Of a stretch of DNA of 64,000 nt, positions 45,867 through 54,733 are shown piece after piece. Each line of letters begins with the position of its first letter. Position 1 is the first letter of the stretch. The notes below the pieces were generated by a model, which saw nothing but the letters and a program-made list of their open reading frames with translations, ran no database searches and was not told where the DNA came from. The DNA is from Clostridium magnum DSM 2767. GTDB taxonomy: Bacteria > Bacillota > Clostridia > Clostridiales > Clostridiaceae. The position numbers were made by a program, and so were the translations under genes. The DNA is taken from contig NZ_LWAE01000003.1 of assembly GCF_001623875.1 (NCBI RefSeq), positions 62,001 to 126,000 of the forward strand, in the 5' to 3' direction.

Positions 45867-47066
45867 TTAAGCTATTCCTTTTCCTTCTTTTATATCGCTA
45901 ATAAGTTTTGGAATTATTTCATATATATCTCCTACTATTCCATAGTGAGCTACATTAAATATTGATGCTTTAGGGTCCTTATTTATAGATATAATACATT
46001 CTGAGTTATTCATACCTGCTGCAAATTGAACTGCTCCAGATATTCCACAAGTTATGATTAATTTTGGTTTTACTGTTCTACCGCTTAATCCTATTTGCTT
46101 CTTTGCATCTGACCATCCTGCCTCAATTAGTGGTCTTGTCGTAGCTATTTGTGCTCCAAGTAAATCTGCTAATTCCTTTATCATAGCTAAATCTTTTTCA
46201 GCCTTTAACCCTCTACCTACTGCAACTATTACTTCTGCGTCAGATATGCTTGCTTCTACTACTTTCTTAGTTACTTTTAATACATTTATATTTGAACCAA
46301 GTTTTGATTTGTCCATATCTGCAACTGTAATTTTTCCTGAGGCCTCAGAGGATCTCTCTGGTGCATTCATAACCTTATATCTTACTGTGGCAAGCTGTGG
46401 TCTATTGTTTGGATTTATAATTTGAGCCATTATGTTACCACCAAAGGCAGGTCTTATTTGAACTAAGTCTGTGTTTTCCTTCATATCTAGAATTGTACAG
46501 TCTGCTGTAAGTCCAGTTTTAAATCTTGCCGCTACTCTTGGAGCAAGGGATCTTCCCACGGTTGTTGCTCCTACTAATAGTGTTGATGGTTTTACTTTGT
46601 TTATGAACTCTTCCATTGCAGCAGTATATGGTTCTATTGTGAAGTCTTTTAACTCTTCATAGTCATATACATATACTTCATCTACTCCATAGTGTAAAAG
46701 TTCTTCAGCTCTATCCTTTACATCATGTCCTACAAATACAGCATACACTGGATGGCTTATCTTAGCTGCCAGTTCTTTAGCTTTTCCTATTAATTCATAT
46801 GTTACAGGGTGAATATCACCTTCTACATGATCTACATATACAGCTACGCCTCTCCATAAGCTTTTGTCTATAGCTTCTGTTTCTTCTTCAACAAACTCCA
46901 TTACTCCAGCTGGTCCATTTTTAACACAAAGCTTACACATTTTACAGCCTGCATTAACTTCTATTTTTCCACCCTTATCTTCTATTGCTCCAAAAGGACA
47001 TATACTTACTAATTCTTCTATAATTGAAGGAGTTAACTTCTCCTGATTTACAACTAATTTACCCAC
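45867..47066 (-). CDS. etfA: Electron transfer flavoprotein alpha subunit with N-terminal ferredoxin domain (LctC-like)
   Basis: A 399-residue EtfA with an additional N-terminal ferredoxin-like region of about 60 residues: cysteines in VSICPFGAIEDKGG and NAGCKMCKLCVKNGP can bind one 4Fe-4S. Then the EtfA N-domain (GVAVYVDHVEGDIHPVTYEL) and the C-terminal FAD domain with VAVGRGLKAEKDL, SGRTVKPKLIITCGISGAVQFAAGM and INKDPKASIFNVAHYGI. This layout is typical of confurcating lactate dehydrogenase or caffeyl-CoA reductase Etfs. GTG start at 47066. Confidence 0.88.
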   Translation of the reverse strand: MGKLVVNQEKLTPSIIEELVSICPFGAIEDKGGKIEVNAGCKMCKLCVKNGPAGVMEFVEEETEAIDKSLWRGVAVYVDHVEGDIHPVTYELIGKAKELAAKISHPVYAVFVGHDVKDRAEELLHYGVDEVYVYDYEELKDFTIEPYTAAMEEFINKVKPSTLLVGATTVGRSLAPRVAARFKTGLTADCTILDMKENTDLVQIRPAFGGNIMAQIINPNNRPQLATVRYKVMNAPERSSEASGKITVADMDKSKLGSNINVLKVTKKVVEASISDAEVIVAVGRGLKAEKDLAMIKELADLLGAQIATTRPLIEAGWSDAKKQIGLSGRTVKPKLIITCGISGAVQFAAGMNNSECIISINKDPKASIFNVAHYGIVGDIYEIIPKLISDIKEGKGIA

Positions 47067-47124
47067 TTTTCCATTCCTCCTAGCTTTTTACTACATTAAT
47101 TGATACTCTAATTTTAAAATCTAC

Positions 47125-47913
47125 TTAGATGAATTTTAATTCTTTAAGTTTTAGACTTAATTTTTCTGAAAGTTCTTCCCCTGTTCCATTCCACATTTCT
47201 TTATCGGTGTTAACAGCTGGTGGAAATATTCTTTCAACCTGTGTTGGTGATCCATTTAATCCATATCTCTTTTCATCTTGATCTTCAAAGTCTTTTAGGC
47301 TTAACATTTTAATTTCTCTATCCTTAGTTTCTAATTTCTTTCTATAGGATGGAAGTCTTGGTTGGAAAATATCCTTTTCTACTGTTAGTAGACATGGGAA
47401 TTTTATTTCTGCTACCTCTATAGTATTTGGCATATCCATTTCAACAACCATAGCATCATTTTTTATATCTTCTATCTTTATAACATTTGCTATATGTGGA
47501 ATTCCTAAATACTCTGCCATTTCTGGTCCTACTTGTGCTGTATCTCCATCAGTTGTTTGTTTTCCACATAATATTAGATCTATATTTCCCATTTGCTTAA
47601 CACCTTGGGATATTGTATAAGATGTTGCAAGGACGTCTGCTCCTGCAAACTTTCTATCTGAAAGAAGTACTCCTTCATCTGCCCCCATCATGTATGCTTC
47701 TTTTATTACCTCAGTTGCTTGTGGTGGTCCCATAGTTATTACTTTAATAGTACCACCCTTTTGTTCTTTTATTTTTAGCGCTGTTTCTAAAGCATATAGG
47801 TCATATGGATTCATCTTTGAATCTACTCCATCTCTTTTTAACACACCTGTAACTGGATCTACTTCTACTTTTGTAGTTCCTGGCACTTGTTTAATACATA
47901 CTAATATATCCAT
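47125..47913 (-). CDS. etfB: Electron transfer flavoprotein beta subunit (LctB-like)
   Basis: A 262-residue EtfB. Starts [20 protein letters not shown], with the FAD/NAD-interacting signatures [60 protein letters not shown] and the C-terminal [14 protein letters not shown]. Length and motifs fit bifurcating Etfs, where this subunit carries the flavin that splits electrons. ATG with GGAGG, 48 bp after larA; forms the larA-etfB-etfA-lctD operon. Confidence 0.9.
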   Translation of the reverse strand: MDILVCIKQVPGTTKVEVDPVTGVLKRDGVDSKMNPYDLYALETALKIKEQKGGTIKVITMGPPQATEVIKEAYMMGADEGVLLSDRKFAGADVLATSYTISQGVKQMGNIDLILCGKQTTDGDTAQVGPEMAEYLGIPHIANVIKIEDIKNDAMVVEMDMPNTIEVAEIKFPCLLTVEKDIFQPRLPSYRKKLETKDREIKMLSLKDFEDQDEKRYGLNGSPTQVERIFPPAVNTDKEMWNGTGEELSEKLSLKLKELKFI

Positions 47914-47961
47914 ATTTATACCTCCAAATTTTTATTATCTATTAATTAACTTTTAAATAGT

Positions 47962-49236
47962 TTATCTAACTATAACTGACACTCCATCAGGAATAACTGC
48001 CACTTTAGCATCCATGCCTTTTAATTCGTAAGCTCTTTTTAGTGCTTCTTCAAAAGTATAAGCATGTTCCATGTGCATATTTTTTATCATTTGAGGGTCA
48101 CACATATCAGTTACTAATATAATTGTATATTTATCAAGCATTCTAGCTAGTATCTGGAATTCCCATTGATCTGGAACAGTTTCATTTCTTGGCACTTTAG
48201 CTATTCTATCTAAAAGCGCTCTAGGTGATTCTGCATTAGCTAAGTTATCATGGAAAGACTGTCCACCATGTCCATCATTACAAGCGGATACCATAATTAT
48301 TACTCCACCTTCATTACAAGTTGCTTCTGCAGCAGTCATACCTTTAACAGACTGATACATATTTTGGTCTAGAGGATATCCTCCATTAGTTGAGATTGCA
48401 ATATCAGCATCTACTTTATCAACCTTTGAAAGTTCTAATACAAATTGGCAACCTTTCTGATGAGCAAACTGACTGTGACCTGCTACCGCATTAATAATTT
48501 TCTTTTCACTATTAATTACTACATTAAGAATAAAAGCAAGTTTTGATTTTTCAGCTGCATAAAGCATATCTCTGTGTATTGGGTTATTTTCAAGTATTCC
48601 TGTTCTAGCATATGGACTTGCTATAAACTCACCACAGTGATTTGCCATAACTGTAGTTGCTGATGCAATTCCTGGAAGTACACTCTTTCTTCCACCGGAG
48701 AATCCAGCAAAGAAGTGAGCTTCTATAAATCCTTCAGCTATTAATAATTCTGTTTCAACAGCTAATTTATTTATTATAAGTTCTCCACCGGAAGGAAGAA
48801 TTCCCACTTTAACTAAAGAACTGTCATCAAAGGCATCATGAACTATTATATTTTCATTTTTAACTATTTCTTCACCAAACTTATTTACAAGTTCTTCATG
48901 AGTAGTTGCTCTGTGAAAGCCTGTTGCAATAAGAATTTTTATATCTATATCAGGATTAACTGATCTTATTCTTCTTAAAAGTATAGGCATTGTGATTTTA
49001 CTTGGAACTGGTCTTGTATGATCGCTAGTTATAATCACCATATTCTTTTTGCCTTCTACTAAAGTTTCCAAACTTTCACTTTCAATTGGATTGTCCAAAG
49101 CTTTTTCAACAATTTCTTCTTGAGATAATATTGGCTTAAATTCCTCAGCTTTTGACTCTAATATGCCAACTAGATTTTTATCTGCAATTTCTATTTCAAG
49201 CATTTTCTTATGATATGGTATTTTTATTTTTGTCAT
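47962..49236 (-). CDS. larA: Nickel-pincer lactate racemase family protein LarA
   Basis: A 424-residue LarA-family enzyme. Conserved segments: ITSDHTRPVPSKITMPILL, ATGFHRATTHEEL, HDAFDDSSL, the cofactor-lysine region FAGFSGGRKSVLPGIAS, HC in MANHCGEF, and NGGYPLDQNMYQSVKGMTAAE. Known LarA interconverts D- and L-lactate using a nickel-pincer nucleotide made by LarB, LarC and LarE, none of which are in the window. First gene of the lactate operon, ATG with GGGAGG. Other hydroxy-acid racemase activities in the family are possible. Confidence 0.88.
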   Translation of the reverse strand: MTKIKIPYHKKMLEIEIADKNLVGILESKAEEFKPILSQEEIVEKALDNPIESESLETLVEGKKNMVIITSDHTRPVPSKITMPILLRRIRSVNPDIDIKILIATGFHRATTHEELVNKFGEEIVKNENIIVHDAFDDSSLVKVGILPSGGELIINKLAVETELLIAEGFIEAHFFAGFSGGRKSVLPGIASATTVMANHCGEFIASPYARTGILENNPIHRDMLYAAEKSKLAFILNVVINSEKKIINAVAGHSQFAHQKGCQFVLELSKVDKVDADIAISTNGGYPLDQNMYQSVKGMTAAEATCNEGGVIIMVSACNDGHGGQSFHDNLANAESPRALLDRIAKVPRNETVPDQWEFQILARMLDKYTIILVTDMCDPQMIKNMHMEHAYTFEEALKRAYELKGMDAKVAVIPDGVSVIVR

Positions 49237-49280
49237 CTGGAATTACCTCCCTGTCATTAAGTATTAAAATCTAAATATTA

Positions 49281-49446
49281 GTTCCGTAAAGTAAGCTATA
49301 ACTCCTAAAACTATTACATATATACTATACAGAATTTTAATGTTTAGTTTAGTATATTATCTTCTGCACATGAAAGCGAGAATGAATTTAATCCTAAAAA
49401 TTTAGATGTCTCTACTTGAAGTGGTCCAAATAAATTTATTTATTTT
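49281..49446 (-). pseudogene. Remnant of a lactate permease C-terminus, copy 1
   Basis: On the - strand it reads LFGPLQVETSKFLGL then, after an internal loss of about 90 bp, stop-containing remains ending VIVLGVIAYF. It aligns base for base with the longer remnant at 52208-52460, including the same junction to ATAAATT(T/G)ATTTATTTTTTGGTA upstream. No start or ribosome site. Confidence 0.7.
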
Positions 49447-49455
49447 TTGGTAGTA

Positions 49456-49466
49456 TGGTCTGACCA
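49456..49466. promoter_or_regulatory. Candidate FadR/LldR-type operator 1
   Basis: TGGTCTGACCA, a perfect TGGT-N3-ACCA palindrome of the kind bound by FadR-subfamily GntR repressors. It lies 220 bp upstream of larA. A possible promoter (TAGAAA, 17 bp, TATTAT, - strand) sits just upstream of it. Confidence 0.65.
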
Positions 49467-49848
49467 CTTTTGTTGAATTTATAATATCATAAATTTTAGA
49501 ACATTTCTATAATAGTTATTTCGTTAACAGTGCAGTTAAATTTTTCACTTGTAACGTTTACACTGGTTTTACACAACTTGTCGAATTCTTGATAAATTAA
49601 ATTTTTTTATAATTTCTATTTTAAAATTTCAAAGTTACCAATTATGGTTATTTTATTAACAAATTATAAGTTACTTTAATTTTTTTAATTGTATTATTCT
49701 TGAGTTTTTGAATAAACTTATTTAATAAACATATTTTTACCTTAGACAATTATTTGATTACTCAGATATTTAAAGCAATTATTTAAGGGTTAAGTTAAAA
49801 TATACTTTAAGGAATTATTATTTATACTATATGCCTCTAGTTGCAACT

Positions 49849-49893
49849 ATAAACACACTACTGGTATTATGGTATTACCAGTTATGTGTTTAT
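49849..49893. promoter_or_regulatory. Candidate operator 2 inside an 18-bp inverted repeat
   Basis: TGGTATTACCA at 49870-49880 lies inside larger arms (49849-49866 with 49876-49893, ATAAACACA...ACTGGTA). It could be a GntR operator, a terminator-like hairpin after the permease gene, or both. Confidence 0.55.
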
Positions 49894-50048
49894 AGTATCA
49901 TAAATGAAATATCATTGTACTATATTTCAATATATTTTTACAGTTATTAGTCGGTTTCACAAAAGTGGTGGTCGAACCTATTTTCATACTTCAGCTCTGA
50001 CTTAGTCATAATAATCATTCTTTTCTAACTTTTTCATTTTTTATTATT

Positions 50049-51614
50049 CTATAATGTTCCTAAAAAACATATGATACCAGCAATAACTACATAACATATA
50101 AAATATTTAAACACACTTCCTAAAATTTTACTTTCTGAACCAGATTGTTTAATTGCACTTGCACCAATGGCAATACTTTGAGGACAAATCATCTTTCCGA
50201 TACCTGCTCCTAGAACGTTTGCTGATGCCATCCATGCTGGAGAAAGTCCAAGATTTTTCGCTGTTTCTGCTTGTAATCCTCCAAATAAAACACTTGTTGA
50301 TGTACCTGAACCAGTAACAAATCCTCCAATAGCTCCGATTAATGGGGCGAATAACGGATATGCTGATCCAGTAACTGCAACTAGGAATTTTGCAGTGTCT
50401 GAAATCATTCCACTATAGCCCATTGTCTTCGCTACTGACATAACGCAACAGATTGTAACGATTGTTTTCCAGTTTGCTTTTAATGTAGCAACCAATACAT
50501 CAAACATCGTTGATACTTTGGCACCCTGAACAAGGCCCCCAATAATTGCAGCAACAAAAATTATAACACCTGGTGTATTAATCCAACTAAAAGTCAGTTT
50601 ACTTCCGCCTTTACCAGCATATACAACAACAACGCTTTTGATTGGTGCAATCAACTTGTTAACTGATGGAAATAAAGTTGATGTAAACAGTAACATTATG
50701 AATATTAAAATAAATGGGCACCATGCTTGTAATGCTTTACCAAATGATATAGCTTCTTCTTTATTCTGAGTTACTGATGCAGCTATCTCTTCATTTGTAA
50801 CCTGAGCTTCAATGGAATACTCAGCTTGAGGTTTTTTATTAAATACTTTTGATGCGATAACTGTACATATCATACAACAAATAGAACCTACTATATCTGG
50901 CAATTCTGCTCCAATTACTGTTCCTGCAATATACCAAGGTAGTACAAATGATGCTGAAGAAACTAATGTAACAGCGAAAGCTCCCTTTAATGCCTTTATT
51001 CCACCACCTACAATGCATACCATAATAAACGGACTAATAAAGCAAAGAATTACTTCAATAATTACTGTATTTGCTGCCAATACTGCAGATGGAACTCCTG
51101 TTATTGATGAAAGTGTCACCAAAGGTATTCCAACTGATCCAAATGCAGTTGGTGTACTATTAGCAACCAAACATGCTAGAACTGCCGAAAATGGATTTAC
51201 TCCAACACCAAAGAGCATAGATGCTGGAATAGCAACTGCTGTACCGAATCCAGCCATTCCTTCCATAAAGTTACCGAATCCCCATCCAATAAGTAATACT
51301 AAAACTCTTTTATCAATAGAGACTCCGGCCAACATTTTTTTTATGGATTCCATTGCACCTGTACGTAAAGTCAAATTATACGCAAACAAAGCTGCAACAA
51401 TAACTAAACAAATTGGCCACAAGGCGTTGAGTATACCCTCTAATACCGCTGATGCAGCATAAACTGCATTTAGTTTCCAGAAACCAATAGCTAAAACTAA
51501 AGTAAGAACAAGCGCAATAGAAGTAGCTTTGTGAGCTGGCATTTTTAACCTACTCAATGCAACTATCAGCCAAATAATTGGTAATACTGCTACTAAAAAT
51601 TTTACAAATAACAT
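50049..51614 (-). CDS. lldP: L-lactate permease family transporter
   Basis: A 521-residue membrane protein with about 12-14 hydrophobic segments, of the LctP/LldP family. Conserved stretches: GILNALWPICLVIVAALFAYN, GNFMEGMAGFGTAVAIPASML, NSTPTAFGSVGIPLVTL, FVTGSGTSTSVLFGGLQ and GKMICPQSIAIGASAI. It should import lactate (or glycolate) with protons. Start ATG with AAGGGGGAA. It stands between the two diverged repeats, separate from the larA-etf-lctD genes, and likely shares their regulator. Confidence 0.92.
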   Translation of the reverse strand: MLFVKFLVAVLPIIWLIVALSRLKMPAHKATSIALVLTLVLAIGFWKLNAVYAASAVLEGILNALWPICLVIVAALFAYNLTLRTGAMESIKKMLAGVSIDKRVLVLLIGWGFGNFMEGMAGFGTAVAIPASMLFGVGVNPFSAVLACLVANSTPTAFGSVGIPLVTLSSITGVPSAVLAANTVIIEVILCFISPFIMVCIVGGGIKALKGAFAVTLVSSASFVLPWYIAGTVIGAELPDIVGSICCMICTVIASKVFNKKPQAEYSIEAQVTNEEIAASVTQNKEEAISFGKALQAWCPFILIFIMLLFTSTLFPSVNKLIAPIKSVVVVYAGKGGSKLTFSWINTPGVIIFVAAIIGGLVQGAKVSTMFDVLVATLKANWKTIVTICCVMSVAKTMGYSGMISDTAKFLVAVTGSAYPLFAPLIGAIGGFVTGSGTSTSVLFGGLQAETAKNLGLSPAWMASANVLGAGIGKMICPQSIAIGASAIKQSGSESKILGSVFKYFICYVVIAGIICFLGTL

Positions 51615-51766
51615 TCCTTTTCCCCCTTATTTTAATCTTTTCATGGAACTACCTTTTTATCAATTACTACTACCATTTGTATTGTGATTATATAAATTTC
51701 TCTTTGTTAATTTAATACTATTTTTTATAATTTTGTTTCTATTCCTAATCTAAGGAATGAAAACCC

Positions 51767-52131
51767 TTACTTTGACTTTACTTTTTTCATTTGCTCCATA
51801 ACAGCACTTACTGCTAGTGTAGCATCTTTCTCTTGAATTTTGATACCAGCCTCTTTATTAGGAGGTTCAACATATTCAATGCAACATACTTTTACTTGTT
51901 TTACCTCTCCAATTTTTGCTGATGAAATTCCATGACATTATCTTTAAAAACGATTTCAATCGTACTACAAAGCCTGTTCCCAATTTTTCACCAAGCACTG
52001 CTCGTACATGACCAGTAATTTCATCTGTAGATTCCTTACTACAAAGAATTAAATAAAATTTTTCATATCTTTGTCCAAATGGATTTCAACAGAATCATCT
52101 GGAACCTGTTTTACACATAACAGAATTTCAT
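51767..52131 (-). pseudogene. Decayed electron transfer flavoprotein beta subunit gene (FixA-type)
   Basis: Begins with a good ribosome site (AAAGGAGA) and ATG, but one base is missing after the second codon. In the shifted frame it reads LLCVKQVPDDSVEIHLDKDM, a clear EtfB start. Further on, STDEITGHVRAVLGEKLGTG and finally EPPNKEAGIKIQEKDATLAV...KKVKSK-stop appear in different frames. At 365 bp it is under half an etfB. It differs from the intact etfB at 47125-47913, so it is not a recent copy of it. Confidence 0.75.
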
Positions 52132-52207
52132 ATTTTCACTCTCCTTTACATTTTTACATTATTAGACTATTTTTTGATAGAATCATTATGTATTTAATTT
52201 TTGTAAA

Positions 52208-52460
52208 TTACCATTTTATAATTTTTGGTCTCATAAAGTATGCTACAACTCCTAAAACTATTACATATACTATACAGAATTATAATGTTACATTTAGTAT
52301 CTTACTTTCTGCACCTGCAAGTCCTGTAGCTACTGCTATACTTTGAGGTGATATCATCCTACCAGCTGTAGCTCCACCTGTATTTGCTGCTGCAAGCCAG
52401 AATGAATCTAATCCTAAGGATTTAGCTTCCTCTACTTGAAGCTGTCCAAATAAATTGATT
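52208..52460 (-). pseudogene. Remnant of a lactate permease C-terminus, copy 2
   Basis: The - strand reads LFGQLQVEEAKSLGLDSFWL, AAANTGGATAGRMISPQSIA, VATGLAGAESKILNVTL, a stop, then FCIVYVIVLGVVAYFMRPKI. This is the last ~80 residues of an LctP-type permease, with one in-frame stop and no upstream part. It is more similar to NTGGATAGRMISPQSIA-type permeases than to the intact gene next door (NVLGAGIGKMICPQSIA). Confidence 0.8.
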
Positions 52461-52475
52461 TATTTTTTGGTAATA

Positions 52476-52486
52476 TGGTATGACCA
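52476..52486. promoter_or_regulatory. Candidate FadR/LldR-type operator 3
   Basis: TGGTATGACCA, at the position corresponding to operator 1 in the right repeat copy. The palindrome is kept although surrounding sequence has diverged. Confidence 0.6.
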
Positions 52487-52903
52487 TCAATCATCAAATT
52501 CATAGTATCACACAATTTGGAATGTTTCTACTATAGTTATTTCCTTAACATTACAGTTAAAATTTTCACCTATAACGTTTACATTGGTATTTCAATGCTT
52601 ATACAATTTTCCGTAAATTGAAATTTTTTTAATTTTTTGTTTAGTATTTTTTATTTTGTCAATTGAGGTTATTTTATTAACAAGTTATAAGTTAATCTCG
52701 TGATTTGAGCTGTACTATCCTTGAATTTTCTAGTGTATTTATTTAAGATACATTCCTTAAACTTTAATAATTATTCAACTATCCAAATAATTGAAATTAT
52801 TACATGCTTATTTAGGGGTTGAATCTAAAATGTACTTCGAGGAATTATGATTAATTTGTCCTATATATCTATACTTTTAACTTTAGATATTCAAGTGATA
52901 TTG

Positions 52904-52914
52904 TGGTCTTACCA
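52904..52914. promoter_or_regulatory. Candidate FadR/LldR-type operator 4
   Basis: TGGTCTTACCA, at the position corresponding to operator 2 in the right repeat copy. The larger inverted repeat seen around operator 2 is not preserved here. Confidence 0.55.
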
Positions 52915-53182
52915 GTTATACATTATGTTGTCACACAATTTAAAATATATCTACAATTGTCGTAAGAATAGCATATGAATCCAATATAAATTATGAATAA
53001 CACCTCATATATTCTCTAAATTTTTCATATATAGCGTTTATTTCTTATCAAATCTATTTAGGTTTCACTTCCTGTGTTTACATATTTAAATCTGGGGTTT
53101 TTATTAGATATGAATTTTATAACCTTATTTTTTGGTAAATCGTTATTTTTCTTGATATTGTTTTAACATTACAAAAATGCAG

Positions 53183-53217
53183 AAAAGGCCTACCACAGTG
53201 TGAAGATAGGCCTTTTT
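53183..53217 (-). terminator. Terminator after the GntR gene
   Basis: AAAAGGCCTA (53183-53192) pairs with TAGGCCTTTTT (53207-53217); it lies 12 bp past the stop on the - strand, with a T-rich tract following. Confidence 0.8.
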
Positions 53218-53229
53218 GCTATAATTAAT

Positions 53230-53922
53230 TTACTTCATCATGTATTCATTTGCAAAGTCAAGATGCTTTCTCATAGCTTCTGCTGCTTTTTTTGAGTTGC
53301 GAATTTTAAGAGCTTCATAAATATCTTCATGTTGCTTAAGTAGAAGTTCCTTATTTTGTTCAGCTGTAAGTATTTTTTTTCGTGCGTCCTCTATAAATGA
53401 ATCTATTAATGAAGAGATCGCATTTAATATATTAACTATTATAAAGTTTTTTGAAGCTCTTGCAATTTCATAATGAAATTTTTTGTCTATTTTTACGTTA
53501 TCATTTTCATCCGTTGTACTTCTAAGTGCTTTTATCAATATATCTAAATTCTCTAGCTCTTCTTTTGTTATTTTCTGTGCAGCCATAGCAGCTGTCTCTA
53601 CCTCTATAATCTTTCTTACTTCTATAATTTCCTCAGGACTACCCTCTTGAAGCATAAACATTATTGATAAAGGTTCAAATAAACTATTCTCCGGATTTTC
53701 CTTTATATAATTCCCTTCACCTTGTTTACATTCAATTAGTCCTATAATTTGAAGTGCTCTTAATGCTTCTCTTATTGATGTTCTACTTACTTGTAGATGT
53801 TCTACCAGTTCTCTTTCTGAAGGAAGCTTATCTCCTTTTTTTAGAGTACCATTTGAAATCATATCTTTGATTTGATCTATTACTTGTTCATAAACCTTTG
53901 TATTTTTTATTGGACTAAACAT
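53230..53922 (-). CDS. FadR-subfamily GntR regulator (LldR-like)
   Basis: A 230-residue regulator. N-terminal winged helix VYEQVIDQIKDMISNGTLKKGDKLPSERELVEHLQVSRTSIREALRALQ region, then an all-helical FCD ligand domain with metal/ligand residues in EVRKIIEVETAAMAA, D/H in KKFHYEIARAS, H in LLKQHEDIYEAL and MRKHLDFA. Placed directly upstream of the lactate genes, it probably represses them in the absence of lactate via the four TGGTNNNACCA sites; this is inference. ATG with AAGGAG. Confidence 0.87.
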   Translation of the reverse strand: MFSPIKNTKVYEQVIDQIKDMISNGTLKKGDKLPSERELVEHLQVSRTSIREALRALQIIGLIECKQGEGNYIKENPENSLFEPLSIMFMLQEGSPEEIIEVRKIIEVETAAMAAQKITKEELENLDILIKALRSTTDENDNVKIDKKFHYEIARASKNFIIVNILNAISSLIDSFIEDARKKILTAEQNKELLLKQHEDIYEALKIRNSKKAAEAMRKHLDFANEYMMK

Positions 53923-53953
53923 TAATCAAACTCCTTATTAATCCATAATTTAA

Positions 53954-54646
53954 TTATTCTGTGGTTTCATCTAATATATTACTATTAACTACACTATTCC
54001 AATTAACATATATGTGAAATAAACTTACTACATCTTGCTGATTATATAAAAGTATTTTTTCTTTTTTATCTTCTGGCATTCTTGATATATAATCACTATC
54101 TTTAATAATCTTGCTAAAAGTCTTTGCAAGGTTAGATCCGCTAATAAGCTCACTATCTCTAAAAATACTAAATTTTCTTTCAAGTGCCTTTAGGCCAATA
54201 GGTTCCCGTTTTTCCTTTTCATATTGTTTTTGTAAATCAAGATGAAAAAAATGTTCATTTATATCAAAGTCTATTTTATACTTCTCAAATAAATAGTTAA
54301 TTACTGTAAAATCATTATTGCCTGAAAAAGTTATTATATACCTTTTATTATATTTTTCGTACATAAGTTTAAAATAGTCTCTAGCAAGTTTTAATATACT
54401 TTTTATATCATTTTTATTTTCAATCATATACTGAGTAACTTCTAGCTTATTTTCTTTCATGTCAAAATAACAACATCCAAAAACCCCTATACATATAGGT
54501 TTTTTGTATATATAATGCTCTAAGTCAAAAAACAAGGCATCCTTAAACAAATGACTGTTTCCTTCTATTGTAAGCAAATTCTGTTCTTCTACAGTGCTCA
54601 CGTTTACAGTTTCATGTCTTTCTATCACTATACCACTCTTTTCCAA
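53954..54646 (-). CDS. Ribonuclease H-like (YprB-type) protein, paralogue 1
   Basis: A 230-residue protein with the YprB/RNase_H_2 exonuclease-like fold. Acidic metal ligands appear as FFDLEHYIY (DxE), HLDLQKQ and YNQQDVVSLFHIY. Known members are uncharacterised 3'-5' exonuclease relatives. It shares layout with the 265-residue protein at 58537-59334 but is diverged. ATG at 54646 with weak GGAAAAG upstream. It precedes the GntR gene by 31 bp, so the two may be cotranscribed. Confidence 0.75.
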   Translation of the reverse strand: MEKSGIVIERHETVNVSTVEEQNLLTIEGNSHLFKDALFFDLEHYIYKKPICIGVFGCCYFDMKENKLEVTQYMIENKNDIKSILKLARDYFKLMYEKYNKRYIITFSGNNDFTVINYLFEKYKIDFDINEHFFHLDLQKQYEKEKREPIGLKALERKFSIFRDSELISGSNLAKTFSKIIKDSDYISRMPEDKKEKILLYNQQDVVSLFHIYVNWNSVVNSNILDETTE

Positions 54647-54733
54647 TTAATTATGCAAAATTCTCTGCTGTAATATTATATCATTTTTTATTATATATTC
54701 ACATACATATATAAATTAAAGTGTAACTTAAAT

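Larger units (their letters stand above)
49447..49990. repeat. Diverged direct repeat, left copy (leader region of the larA operon)
   Basis: This noncoding stretch matches 52461-52980 along its length, with recognisable blocks such as ATAGTTATTTC(G/C)TTAACA, TAACGTTTACA and GGTTATTTTATTAACAA(A/G)TTATAAGTTA. Both copies carry two TGGTNNNACCA palindromes and end in a permease remnant. Estimated by eye at about 70% identity. Confidence 0.7.
52461..52980. repeat. Diverged direct repeat, right copy
   Basis: Counterpart of 49447-49990 with the same order of blocks: operator-like palindrome, conserved AT-rich leader, second palindrome. It lies upstream of the permease remnant at 52208-52460 as the left copy does for its remnant. 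No gene is seen in it, nor in 52981-53182. Confidence 0.7.

Noticed and set aside
51013..51462. 149-codon + strand frame inside the lactate permease gene
   Set aside because: Shadow frame of a clearly coding - strand gene.
52071..52346. 91-codon + strand frame across the degraded region
   Set aside because: It is antisense to the etfB and permease remnants and lacks translation signals.
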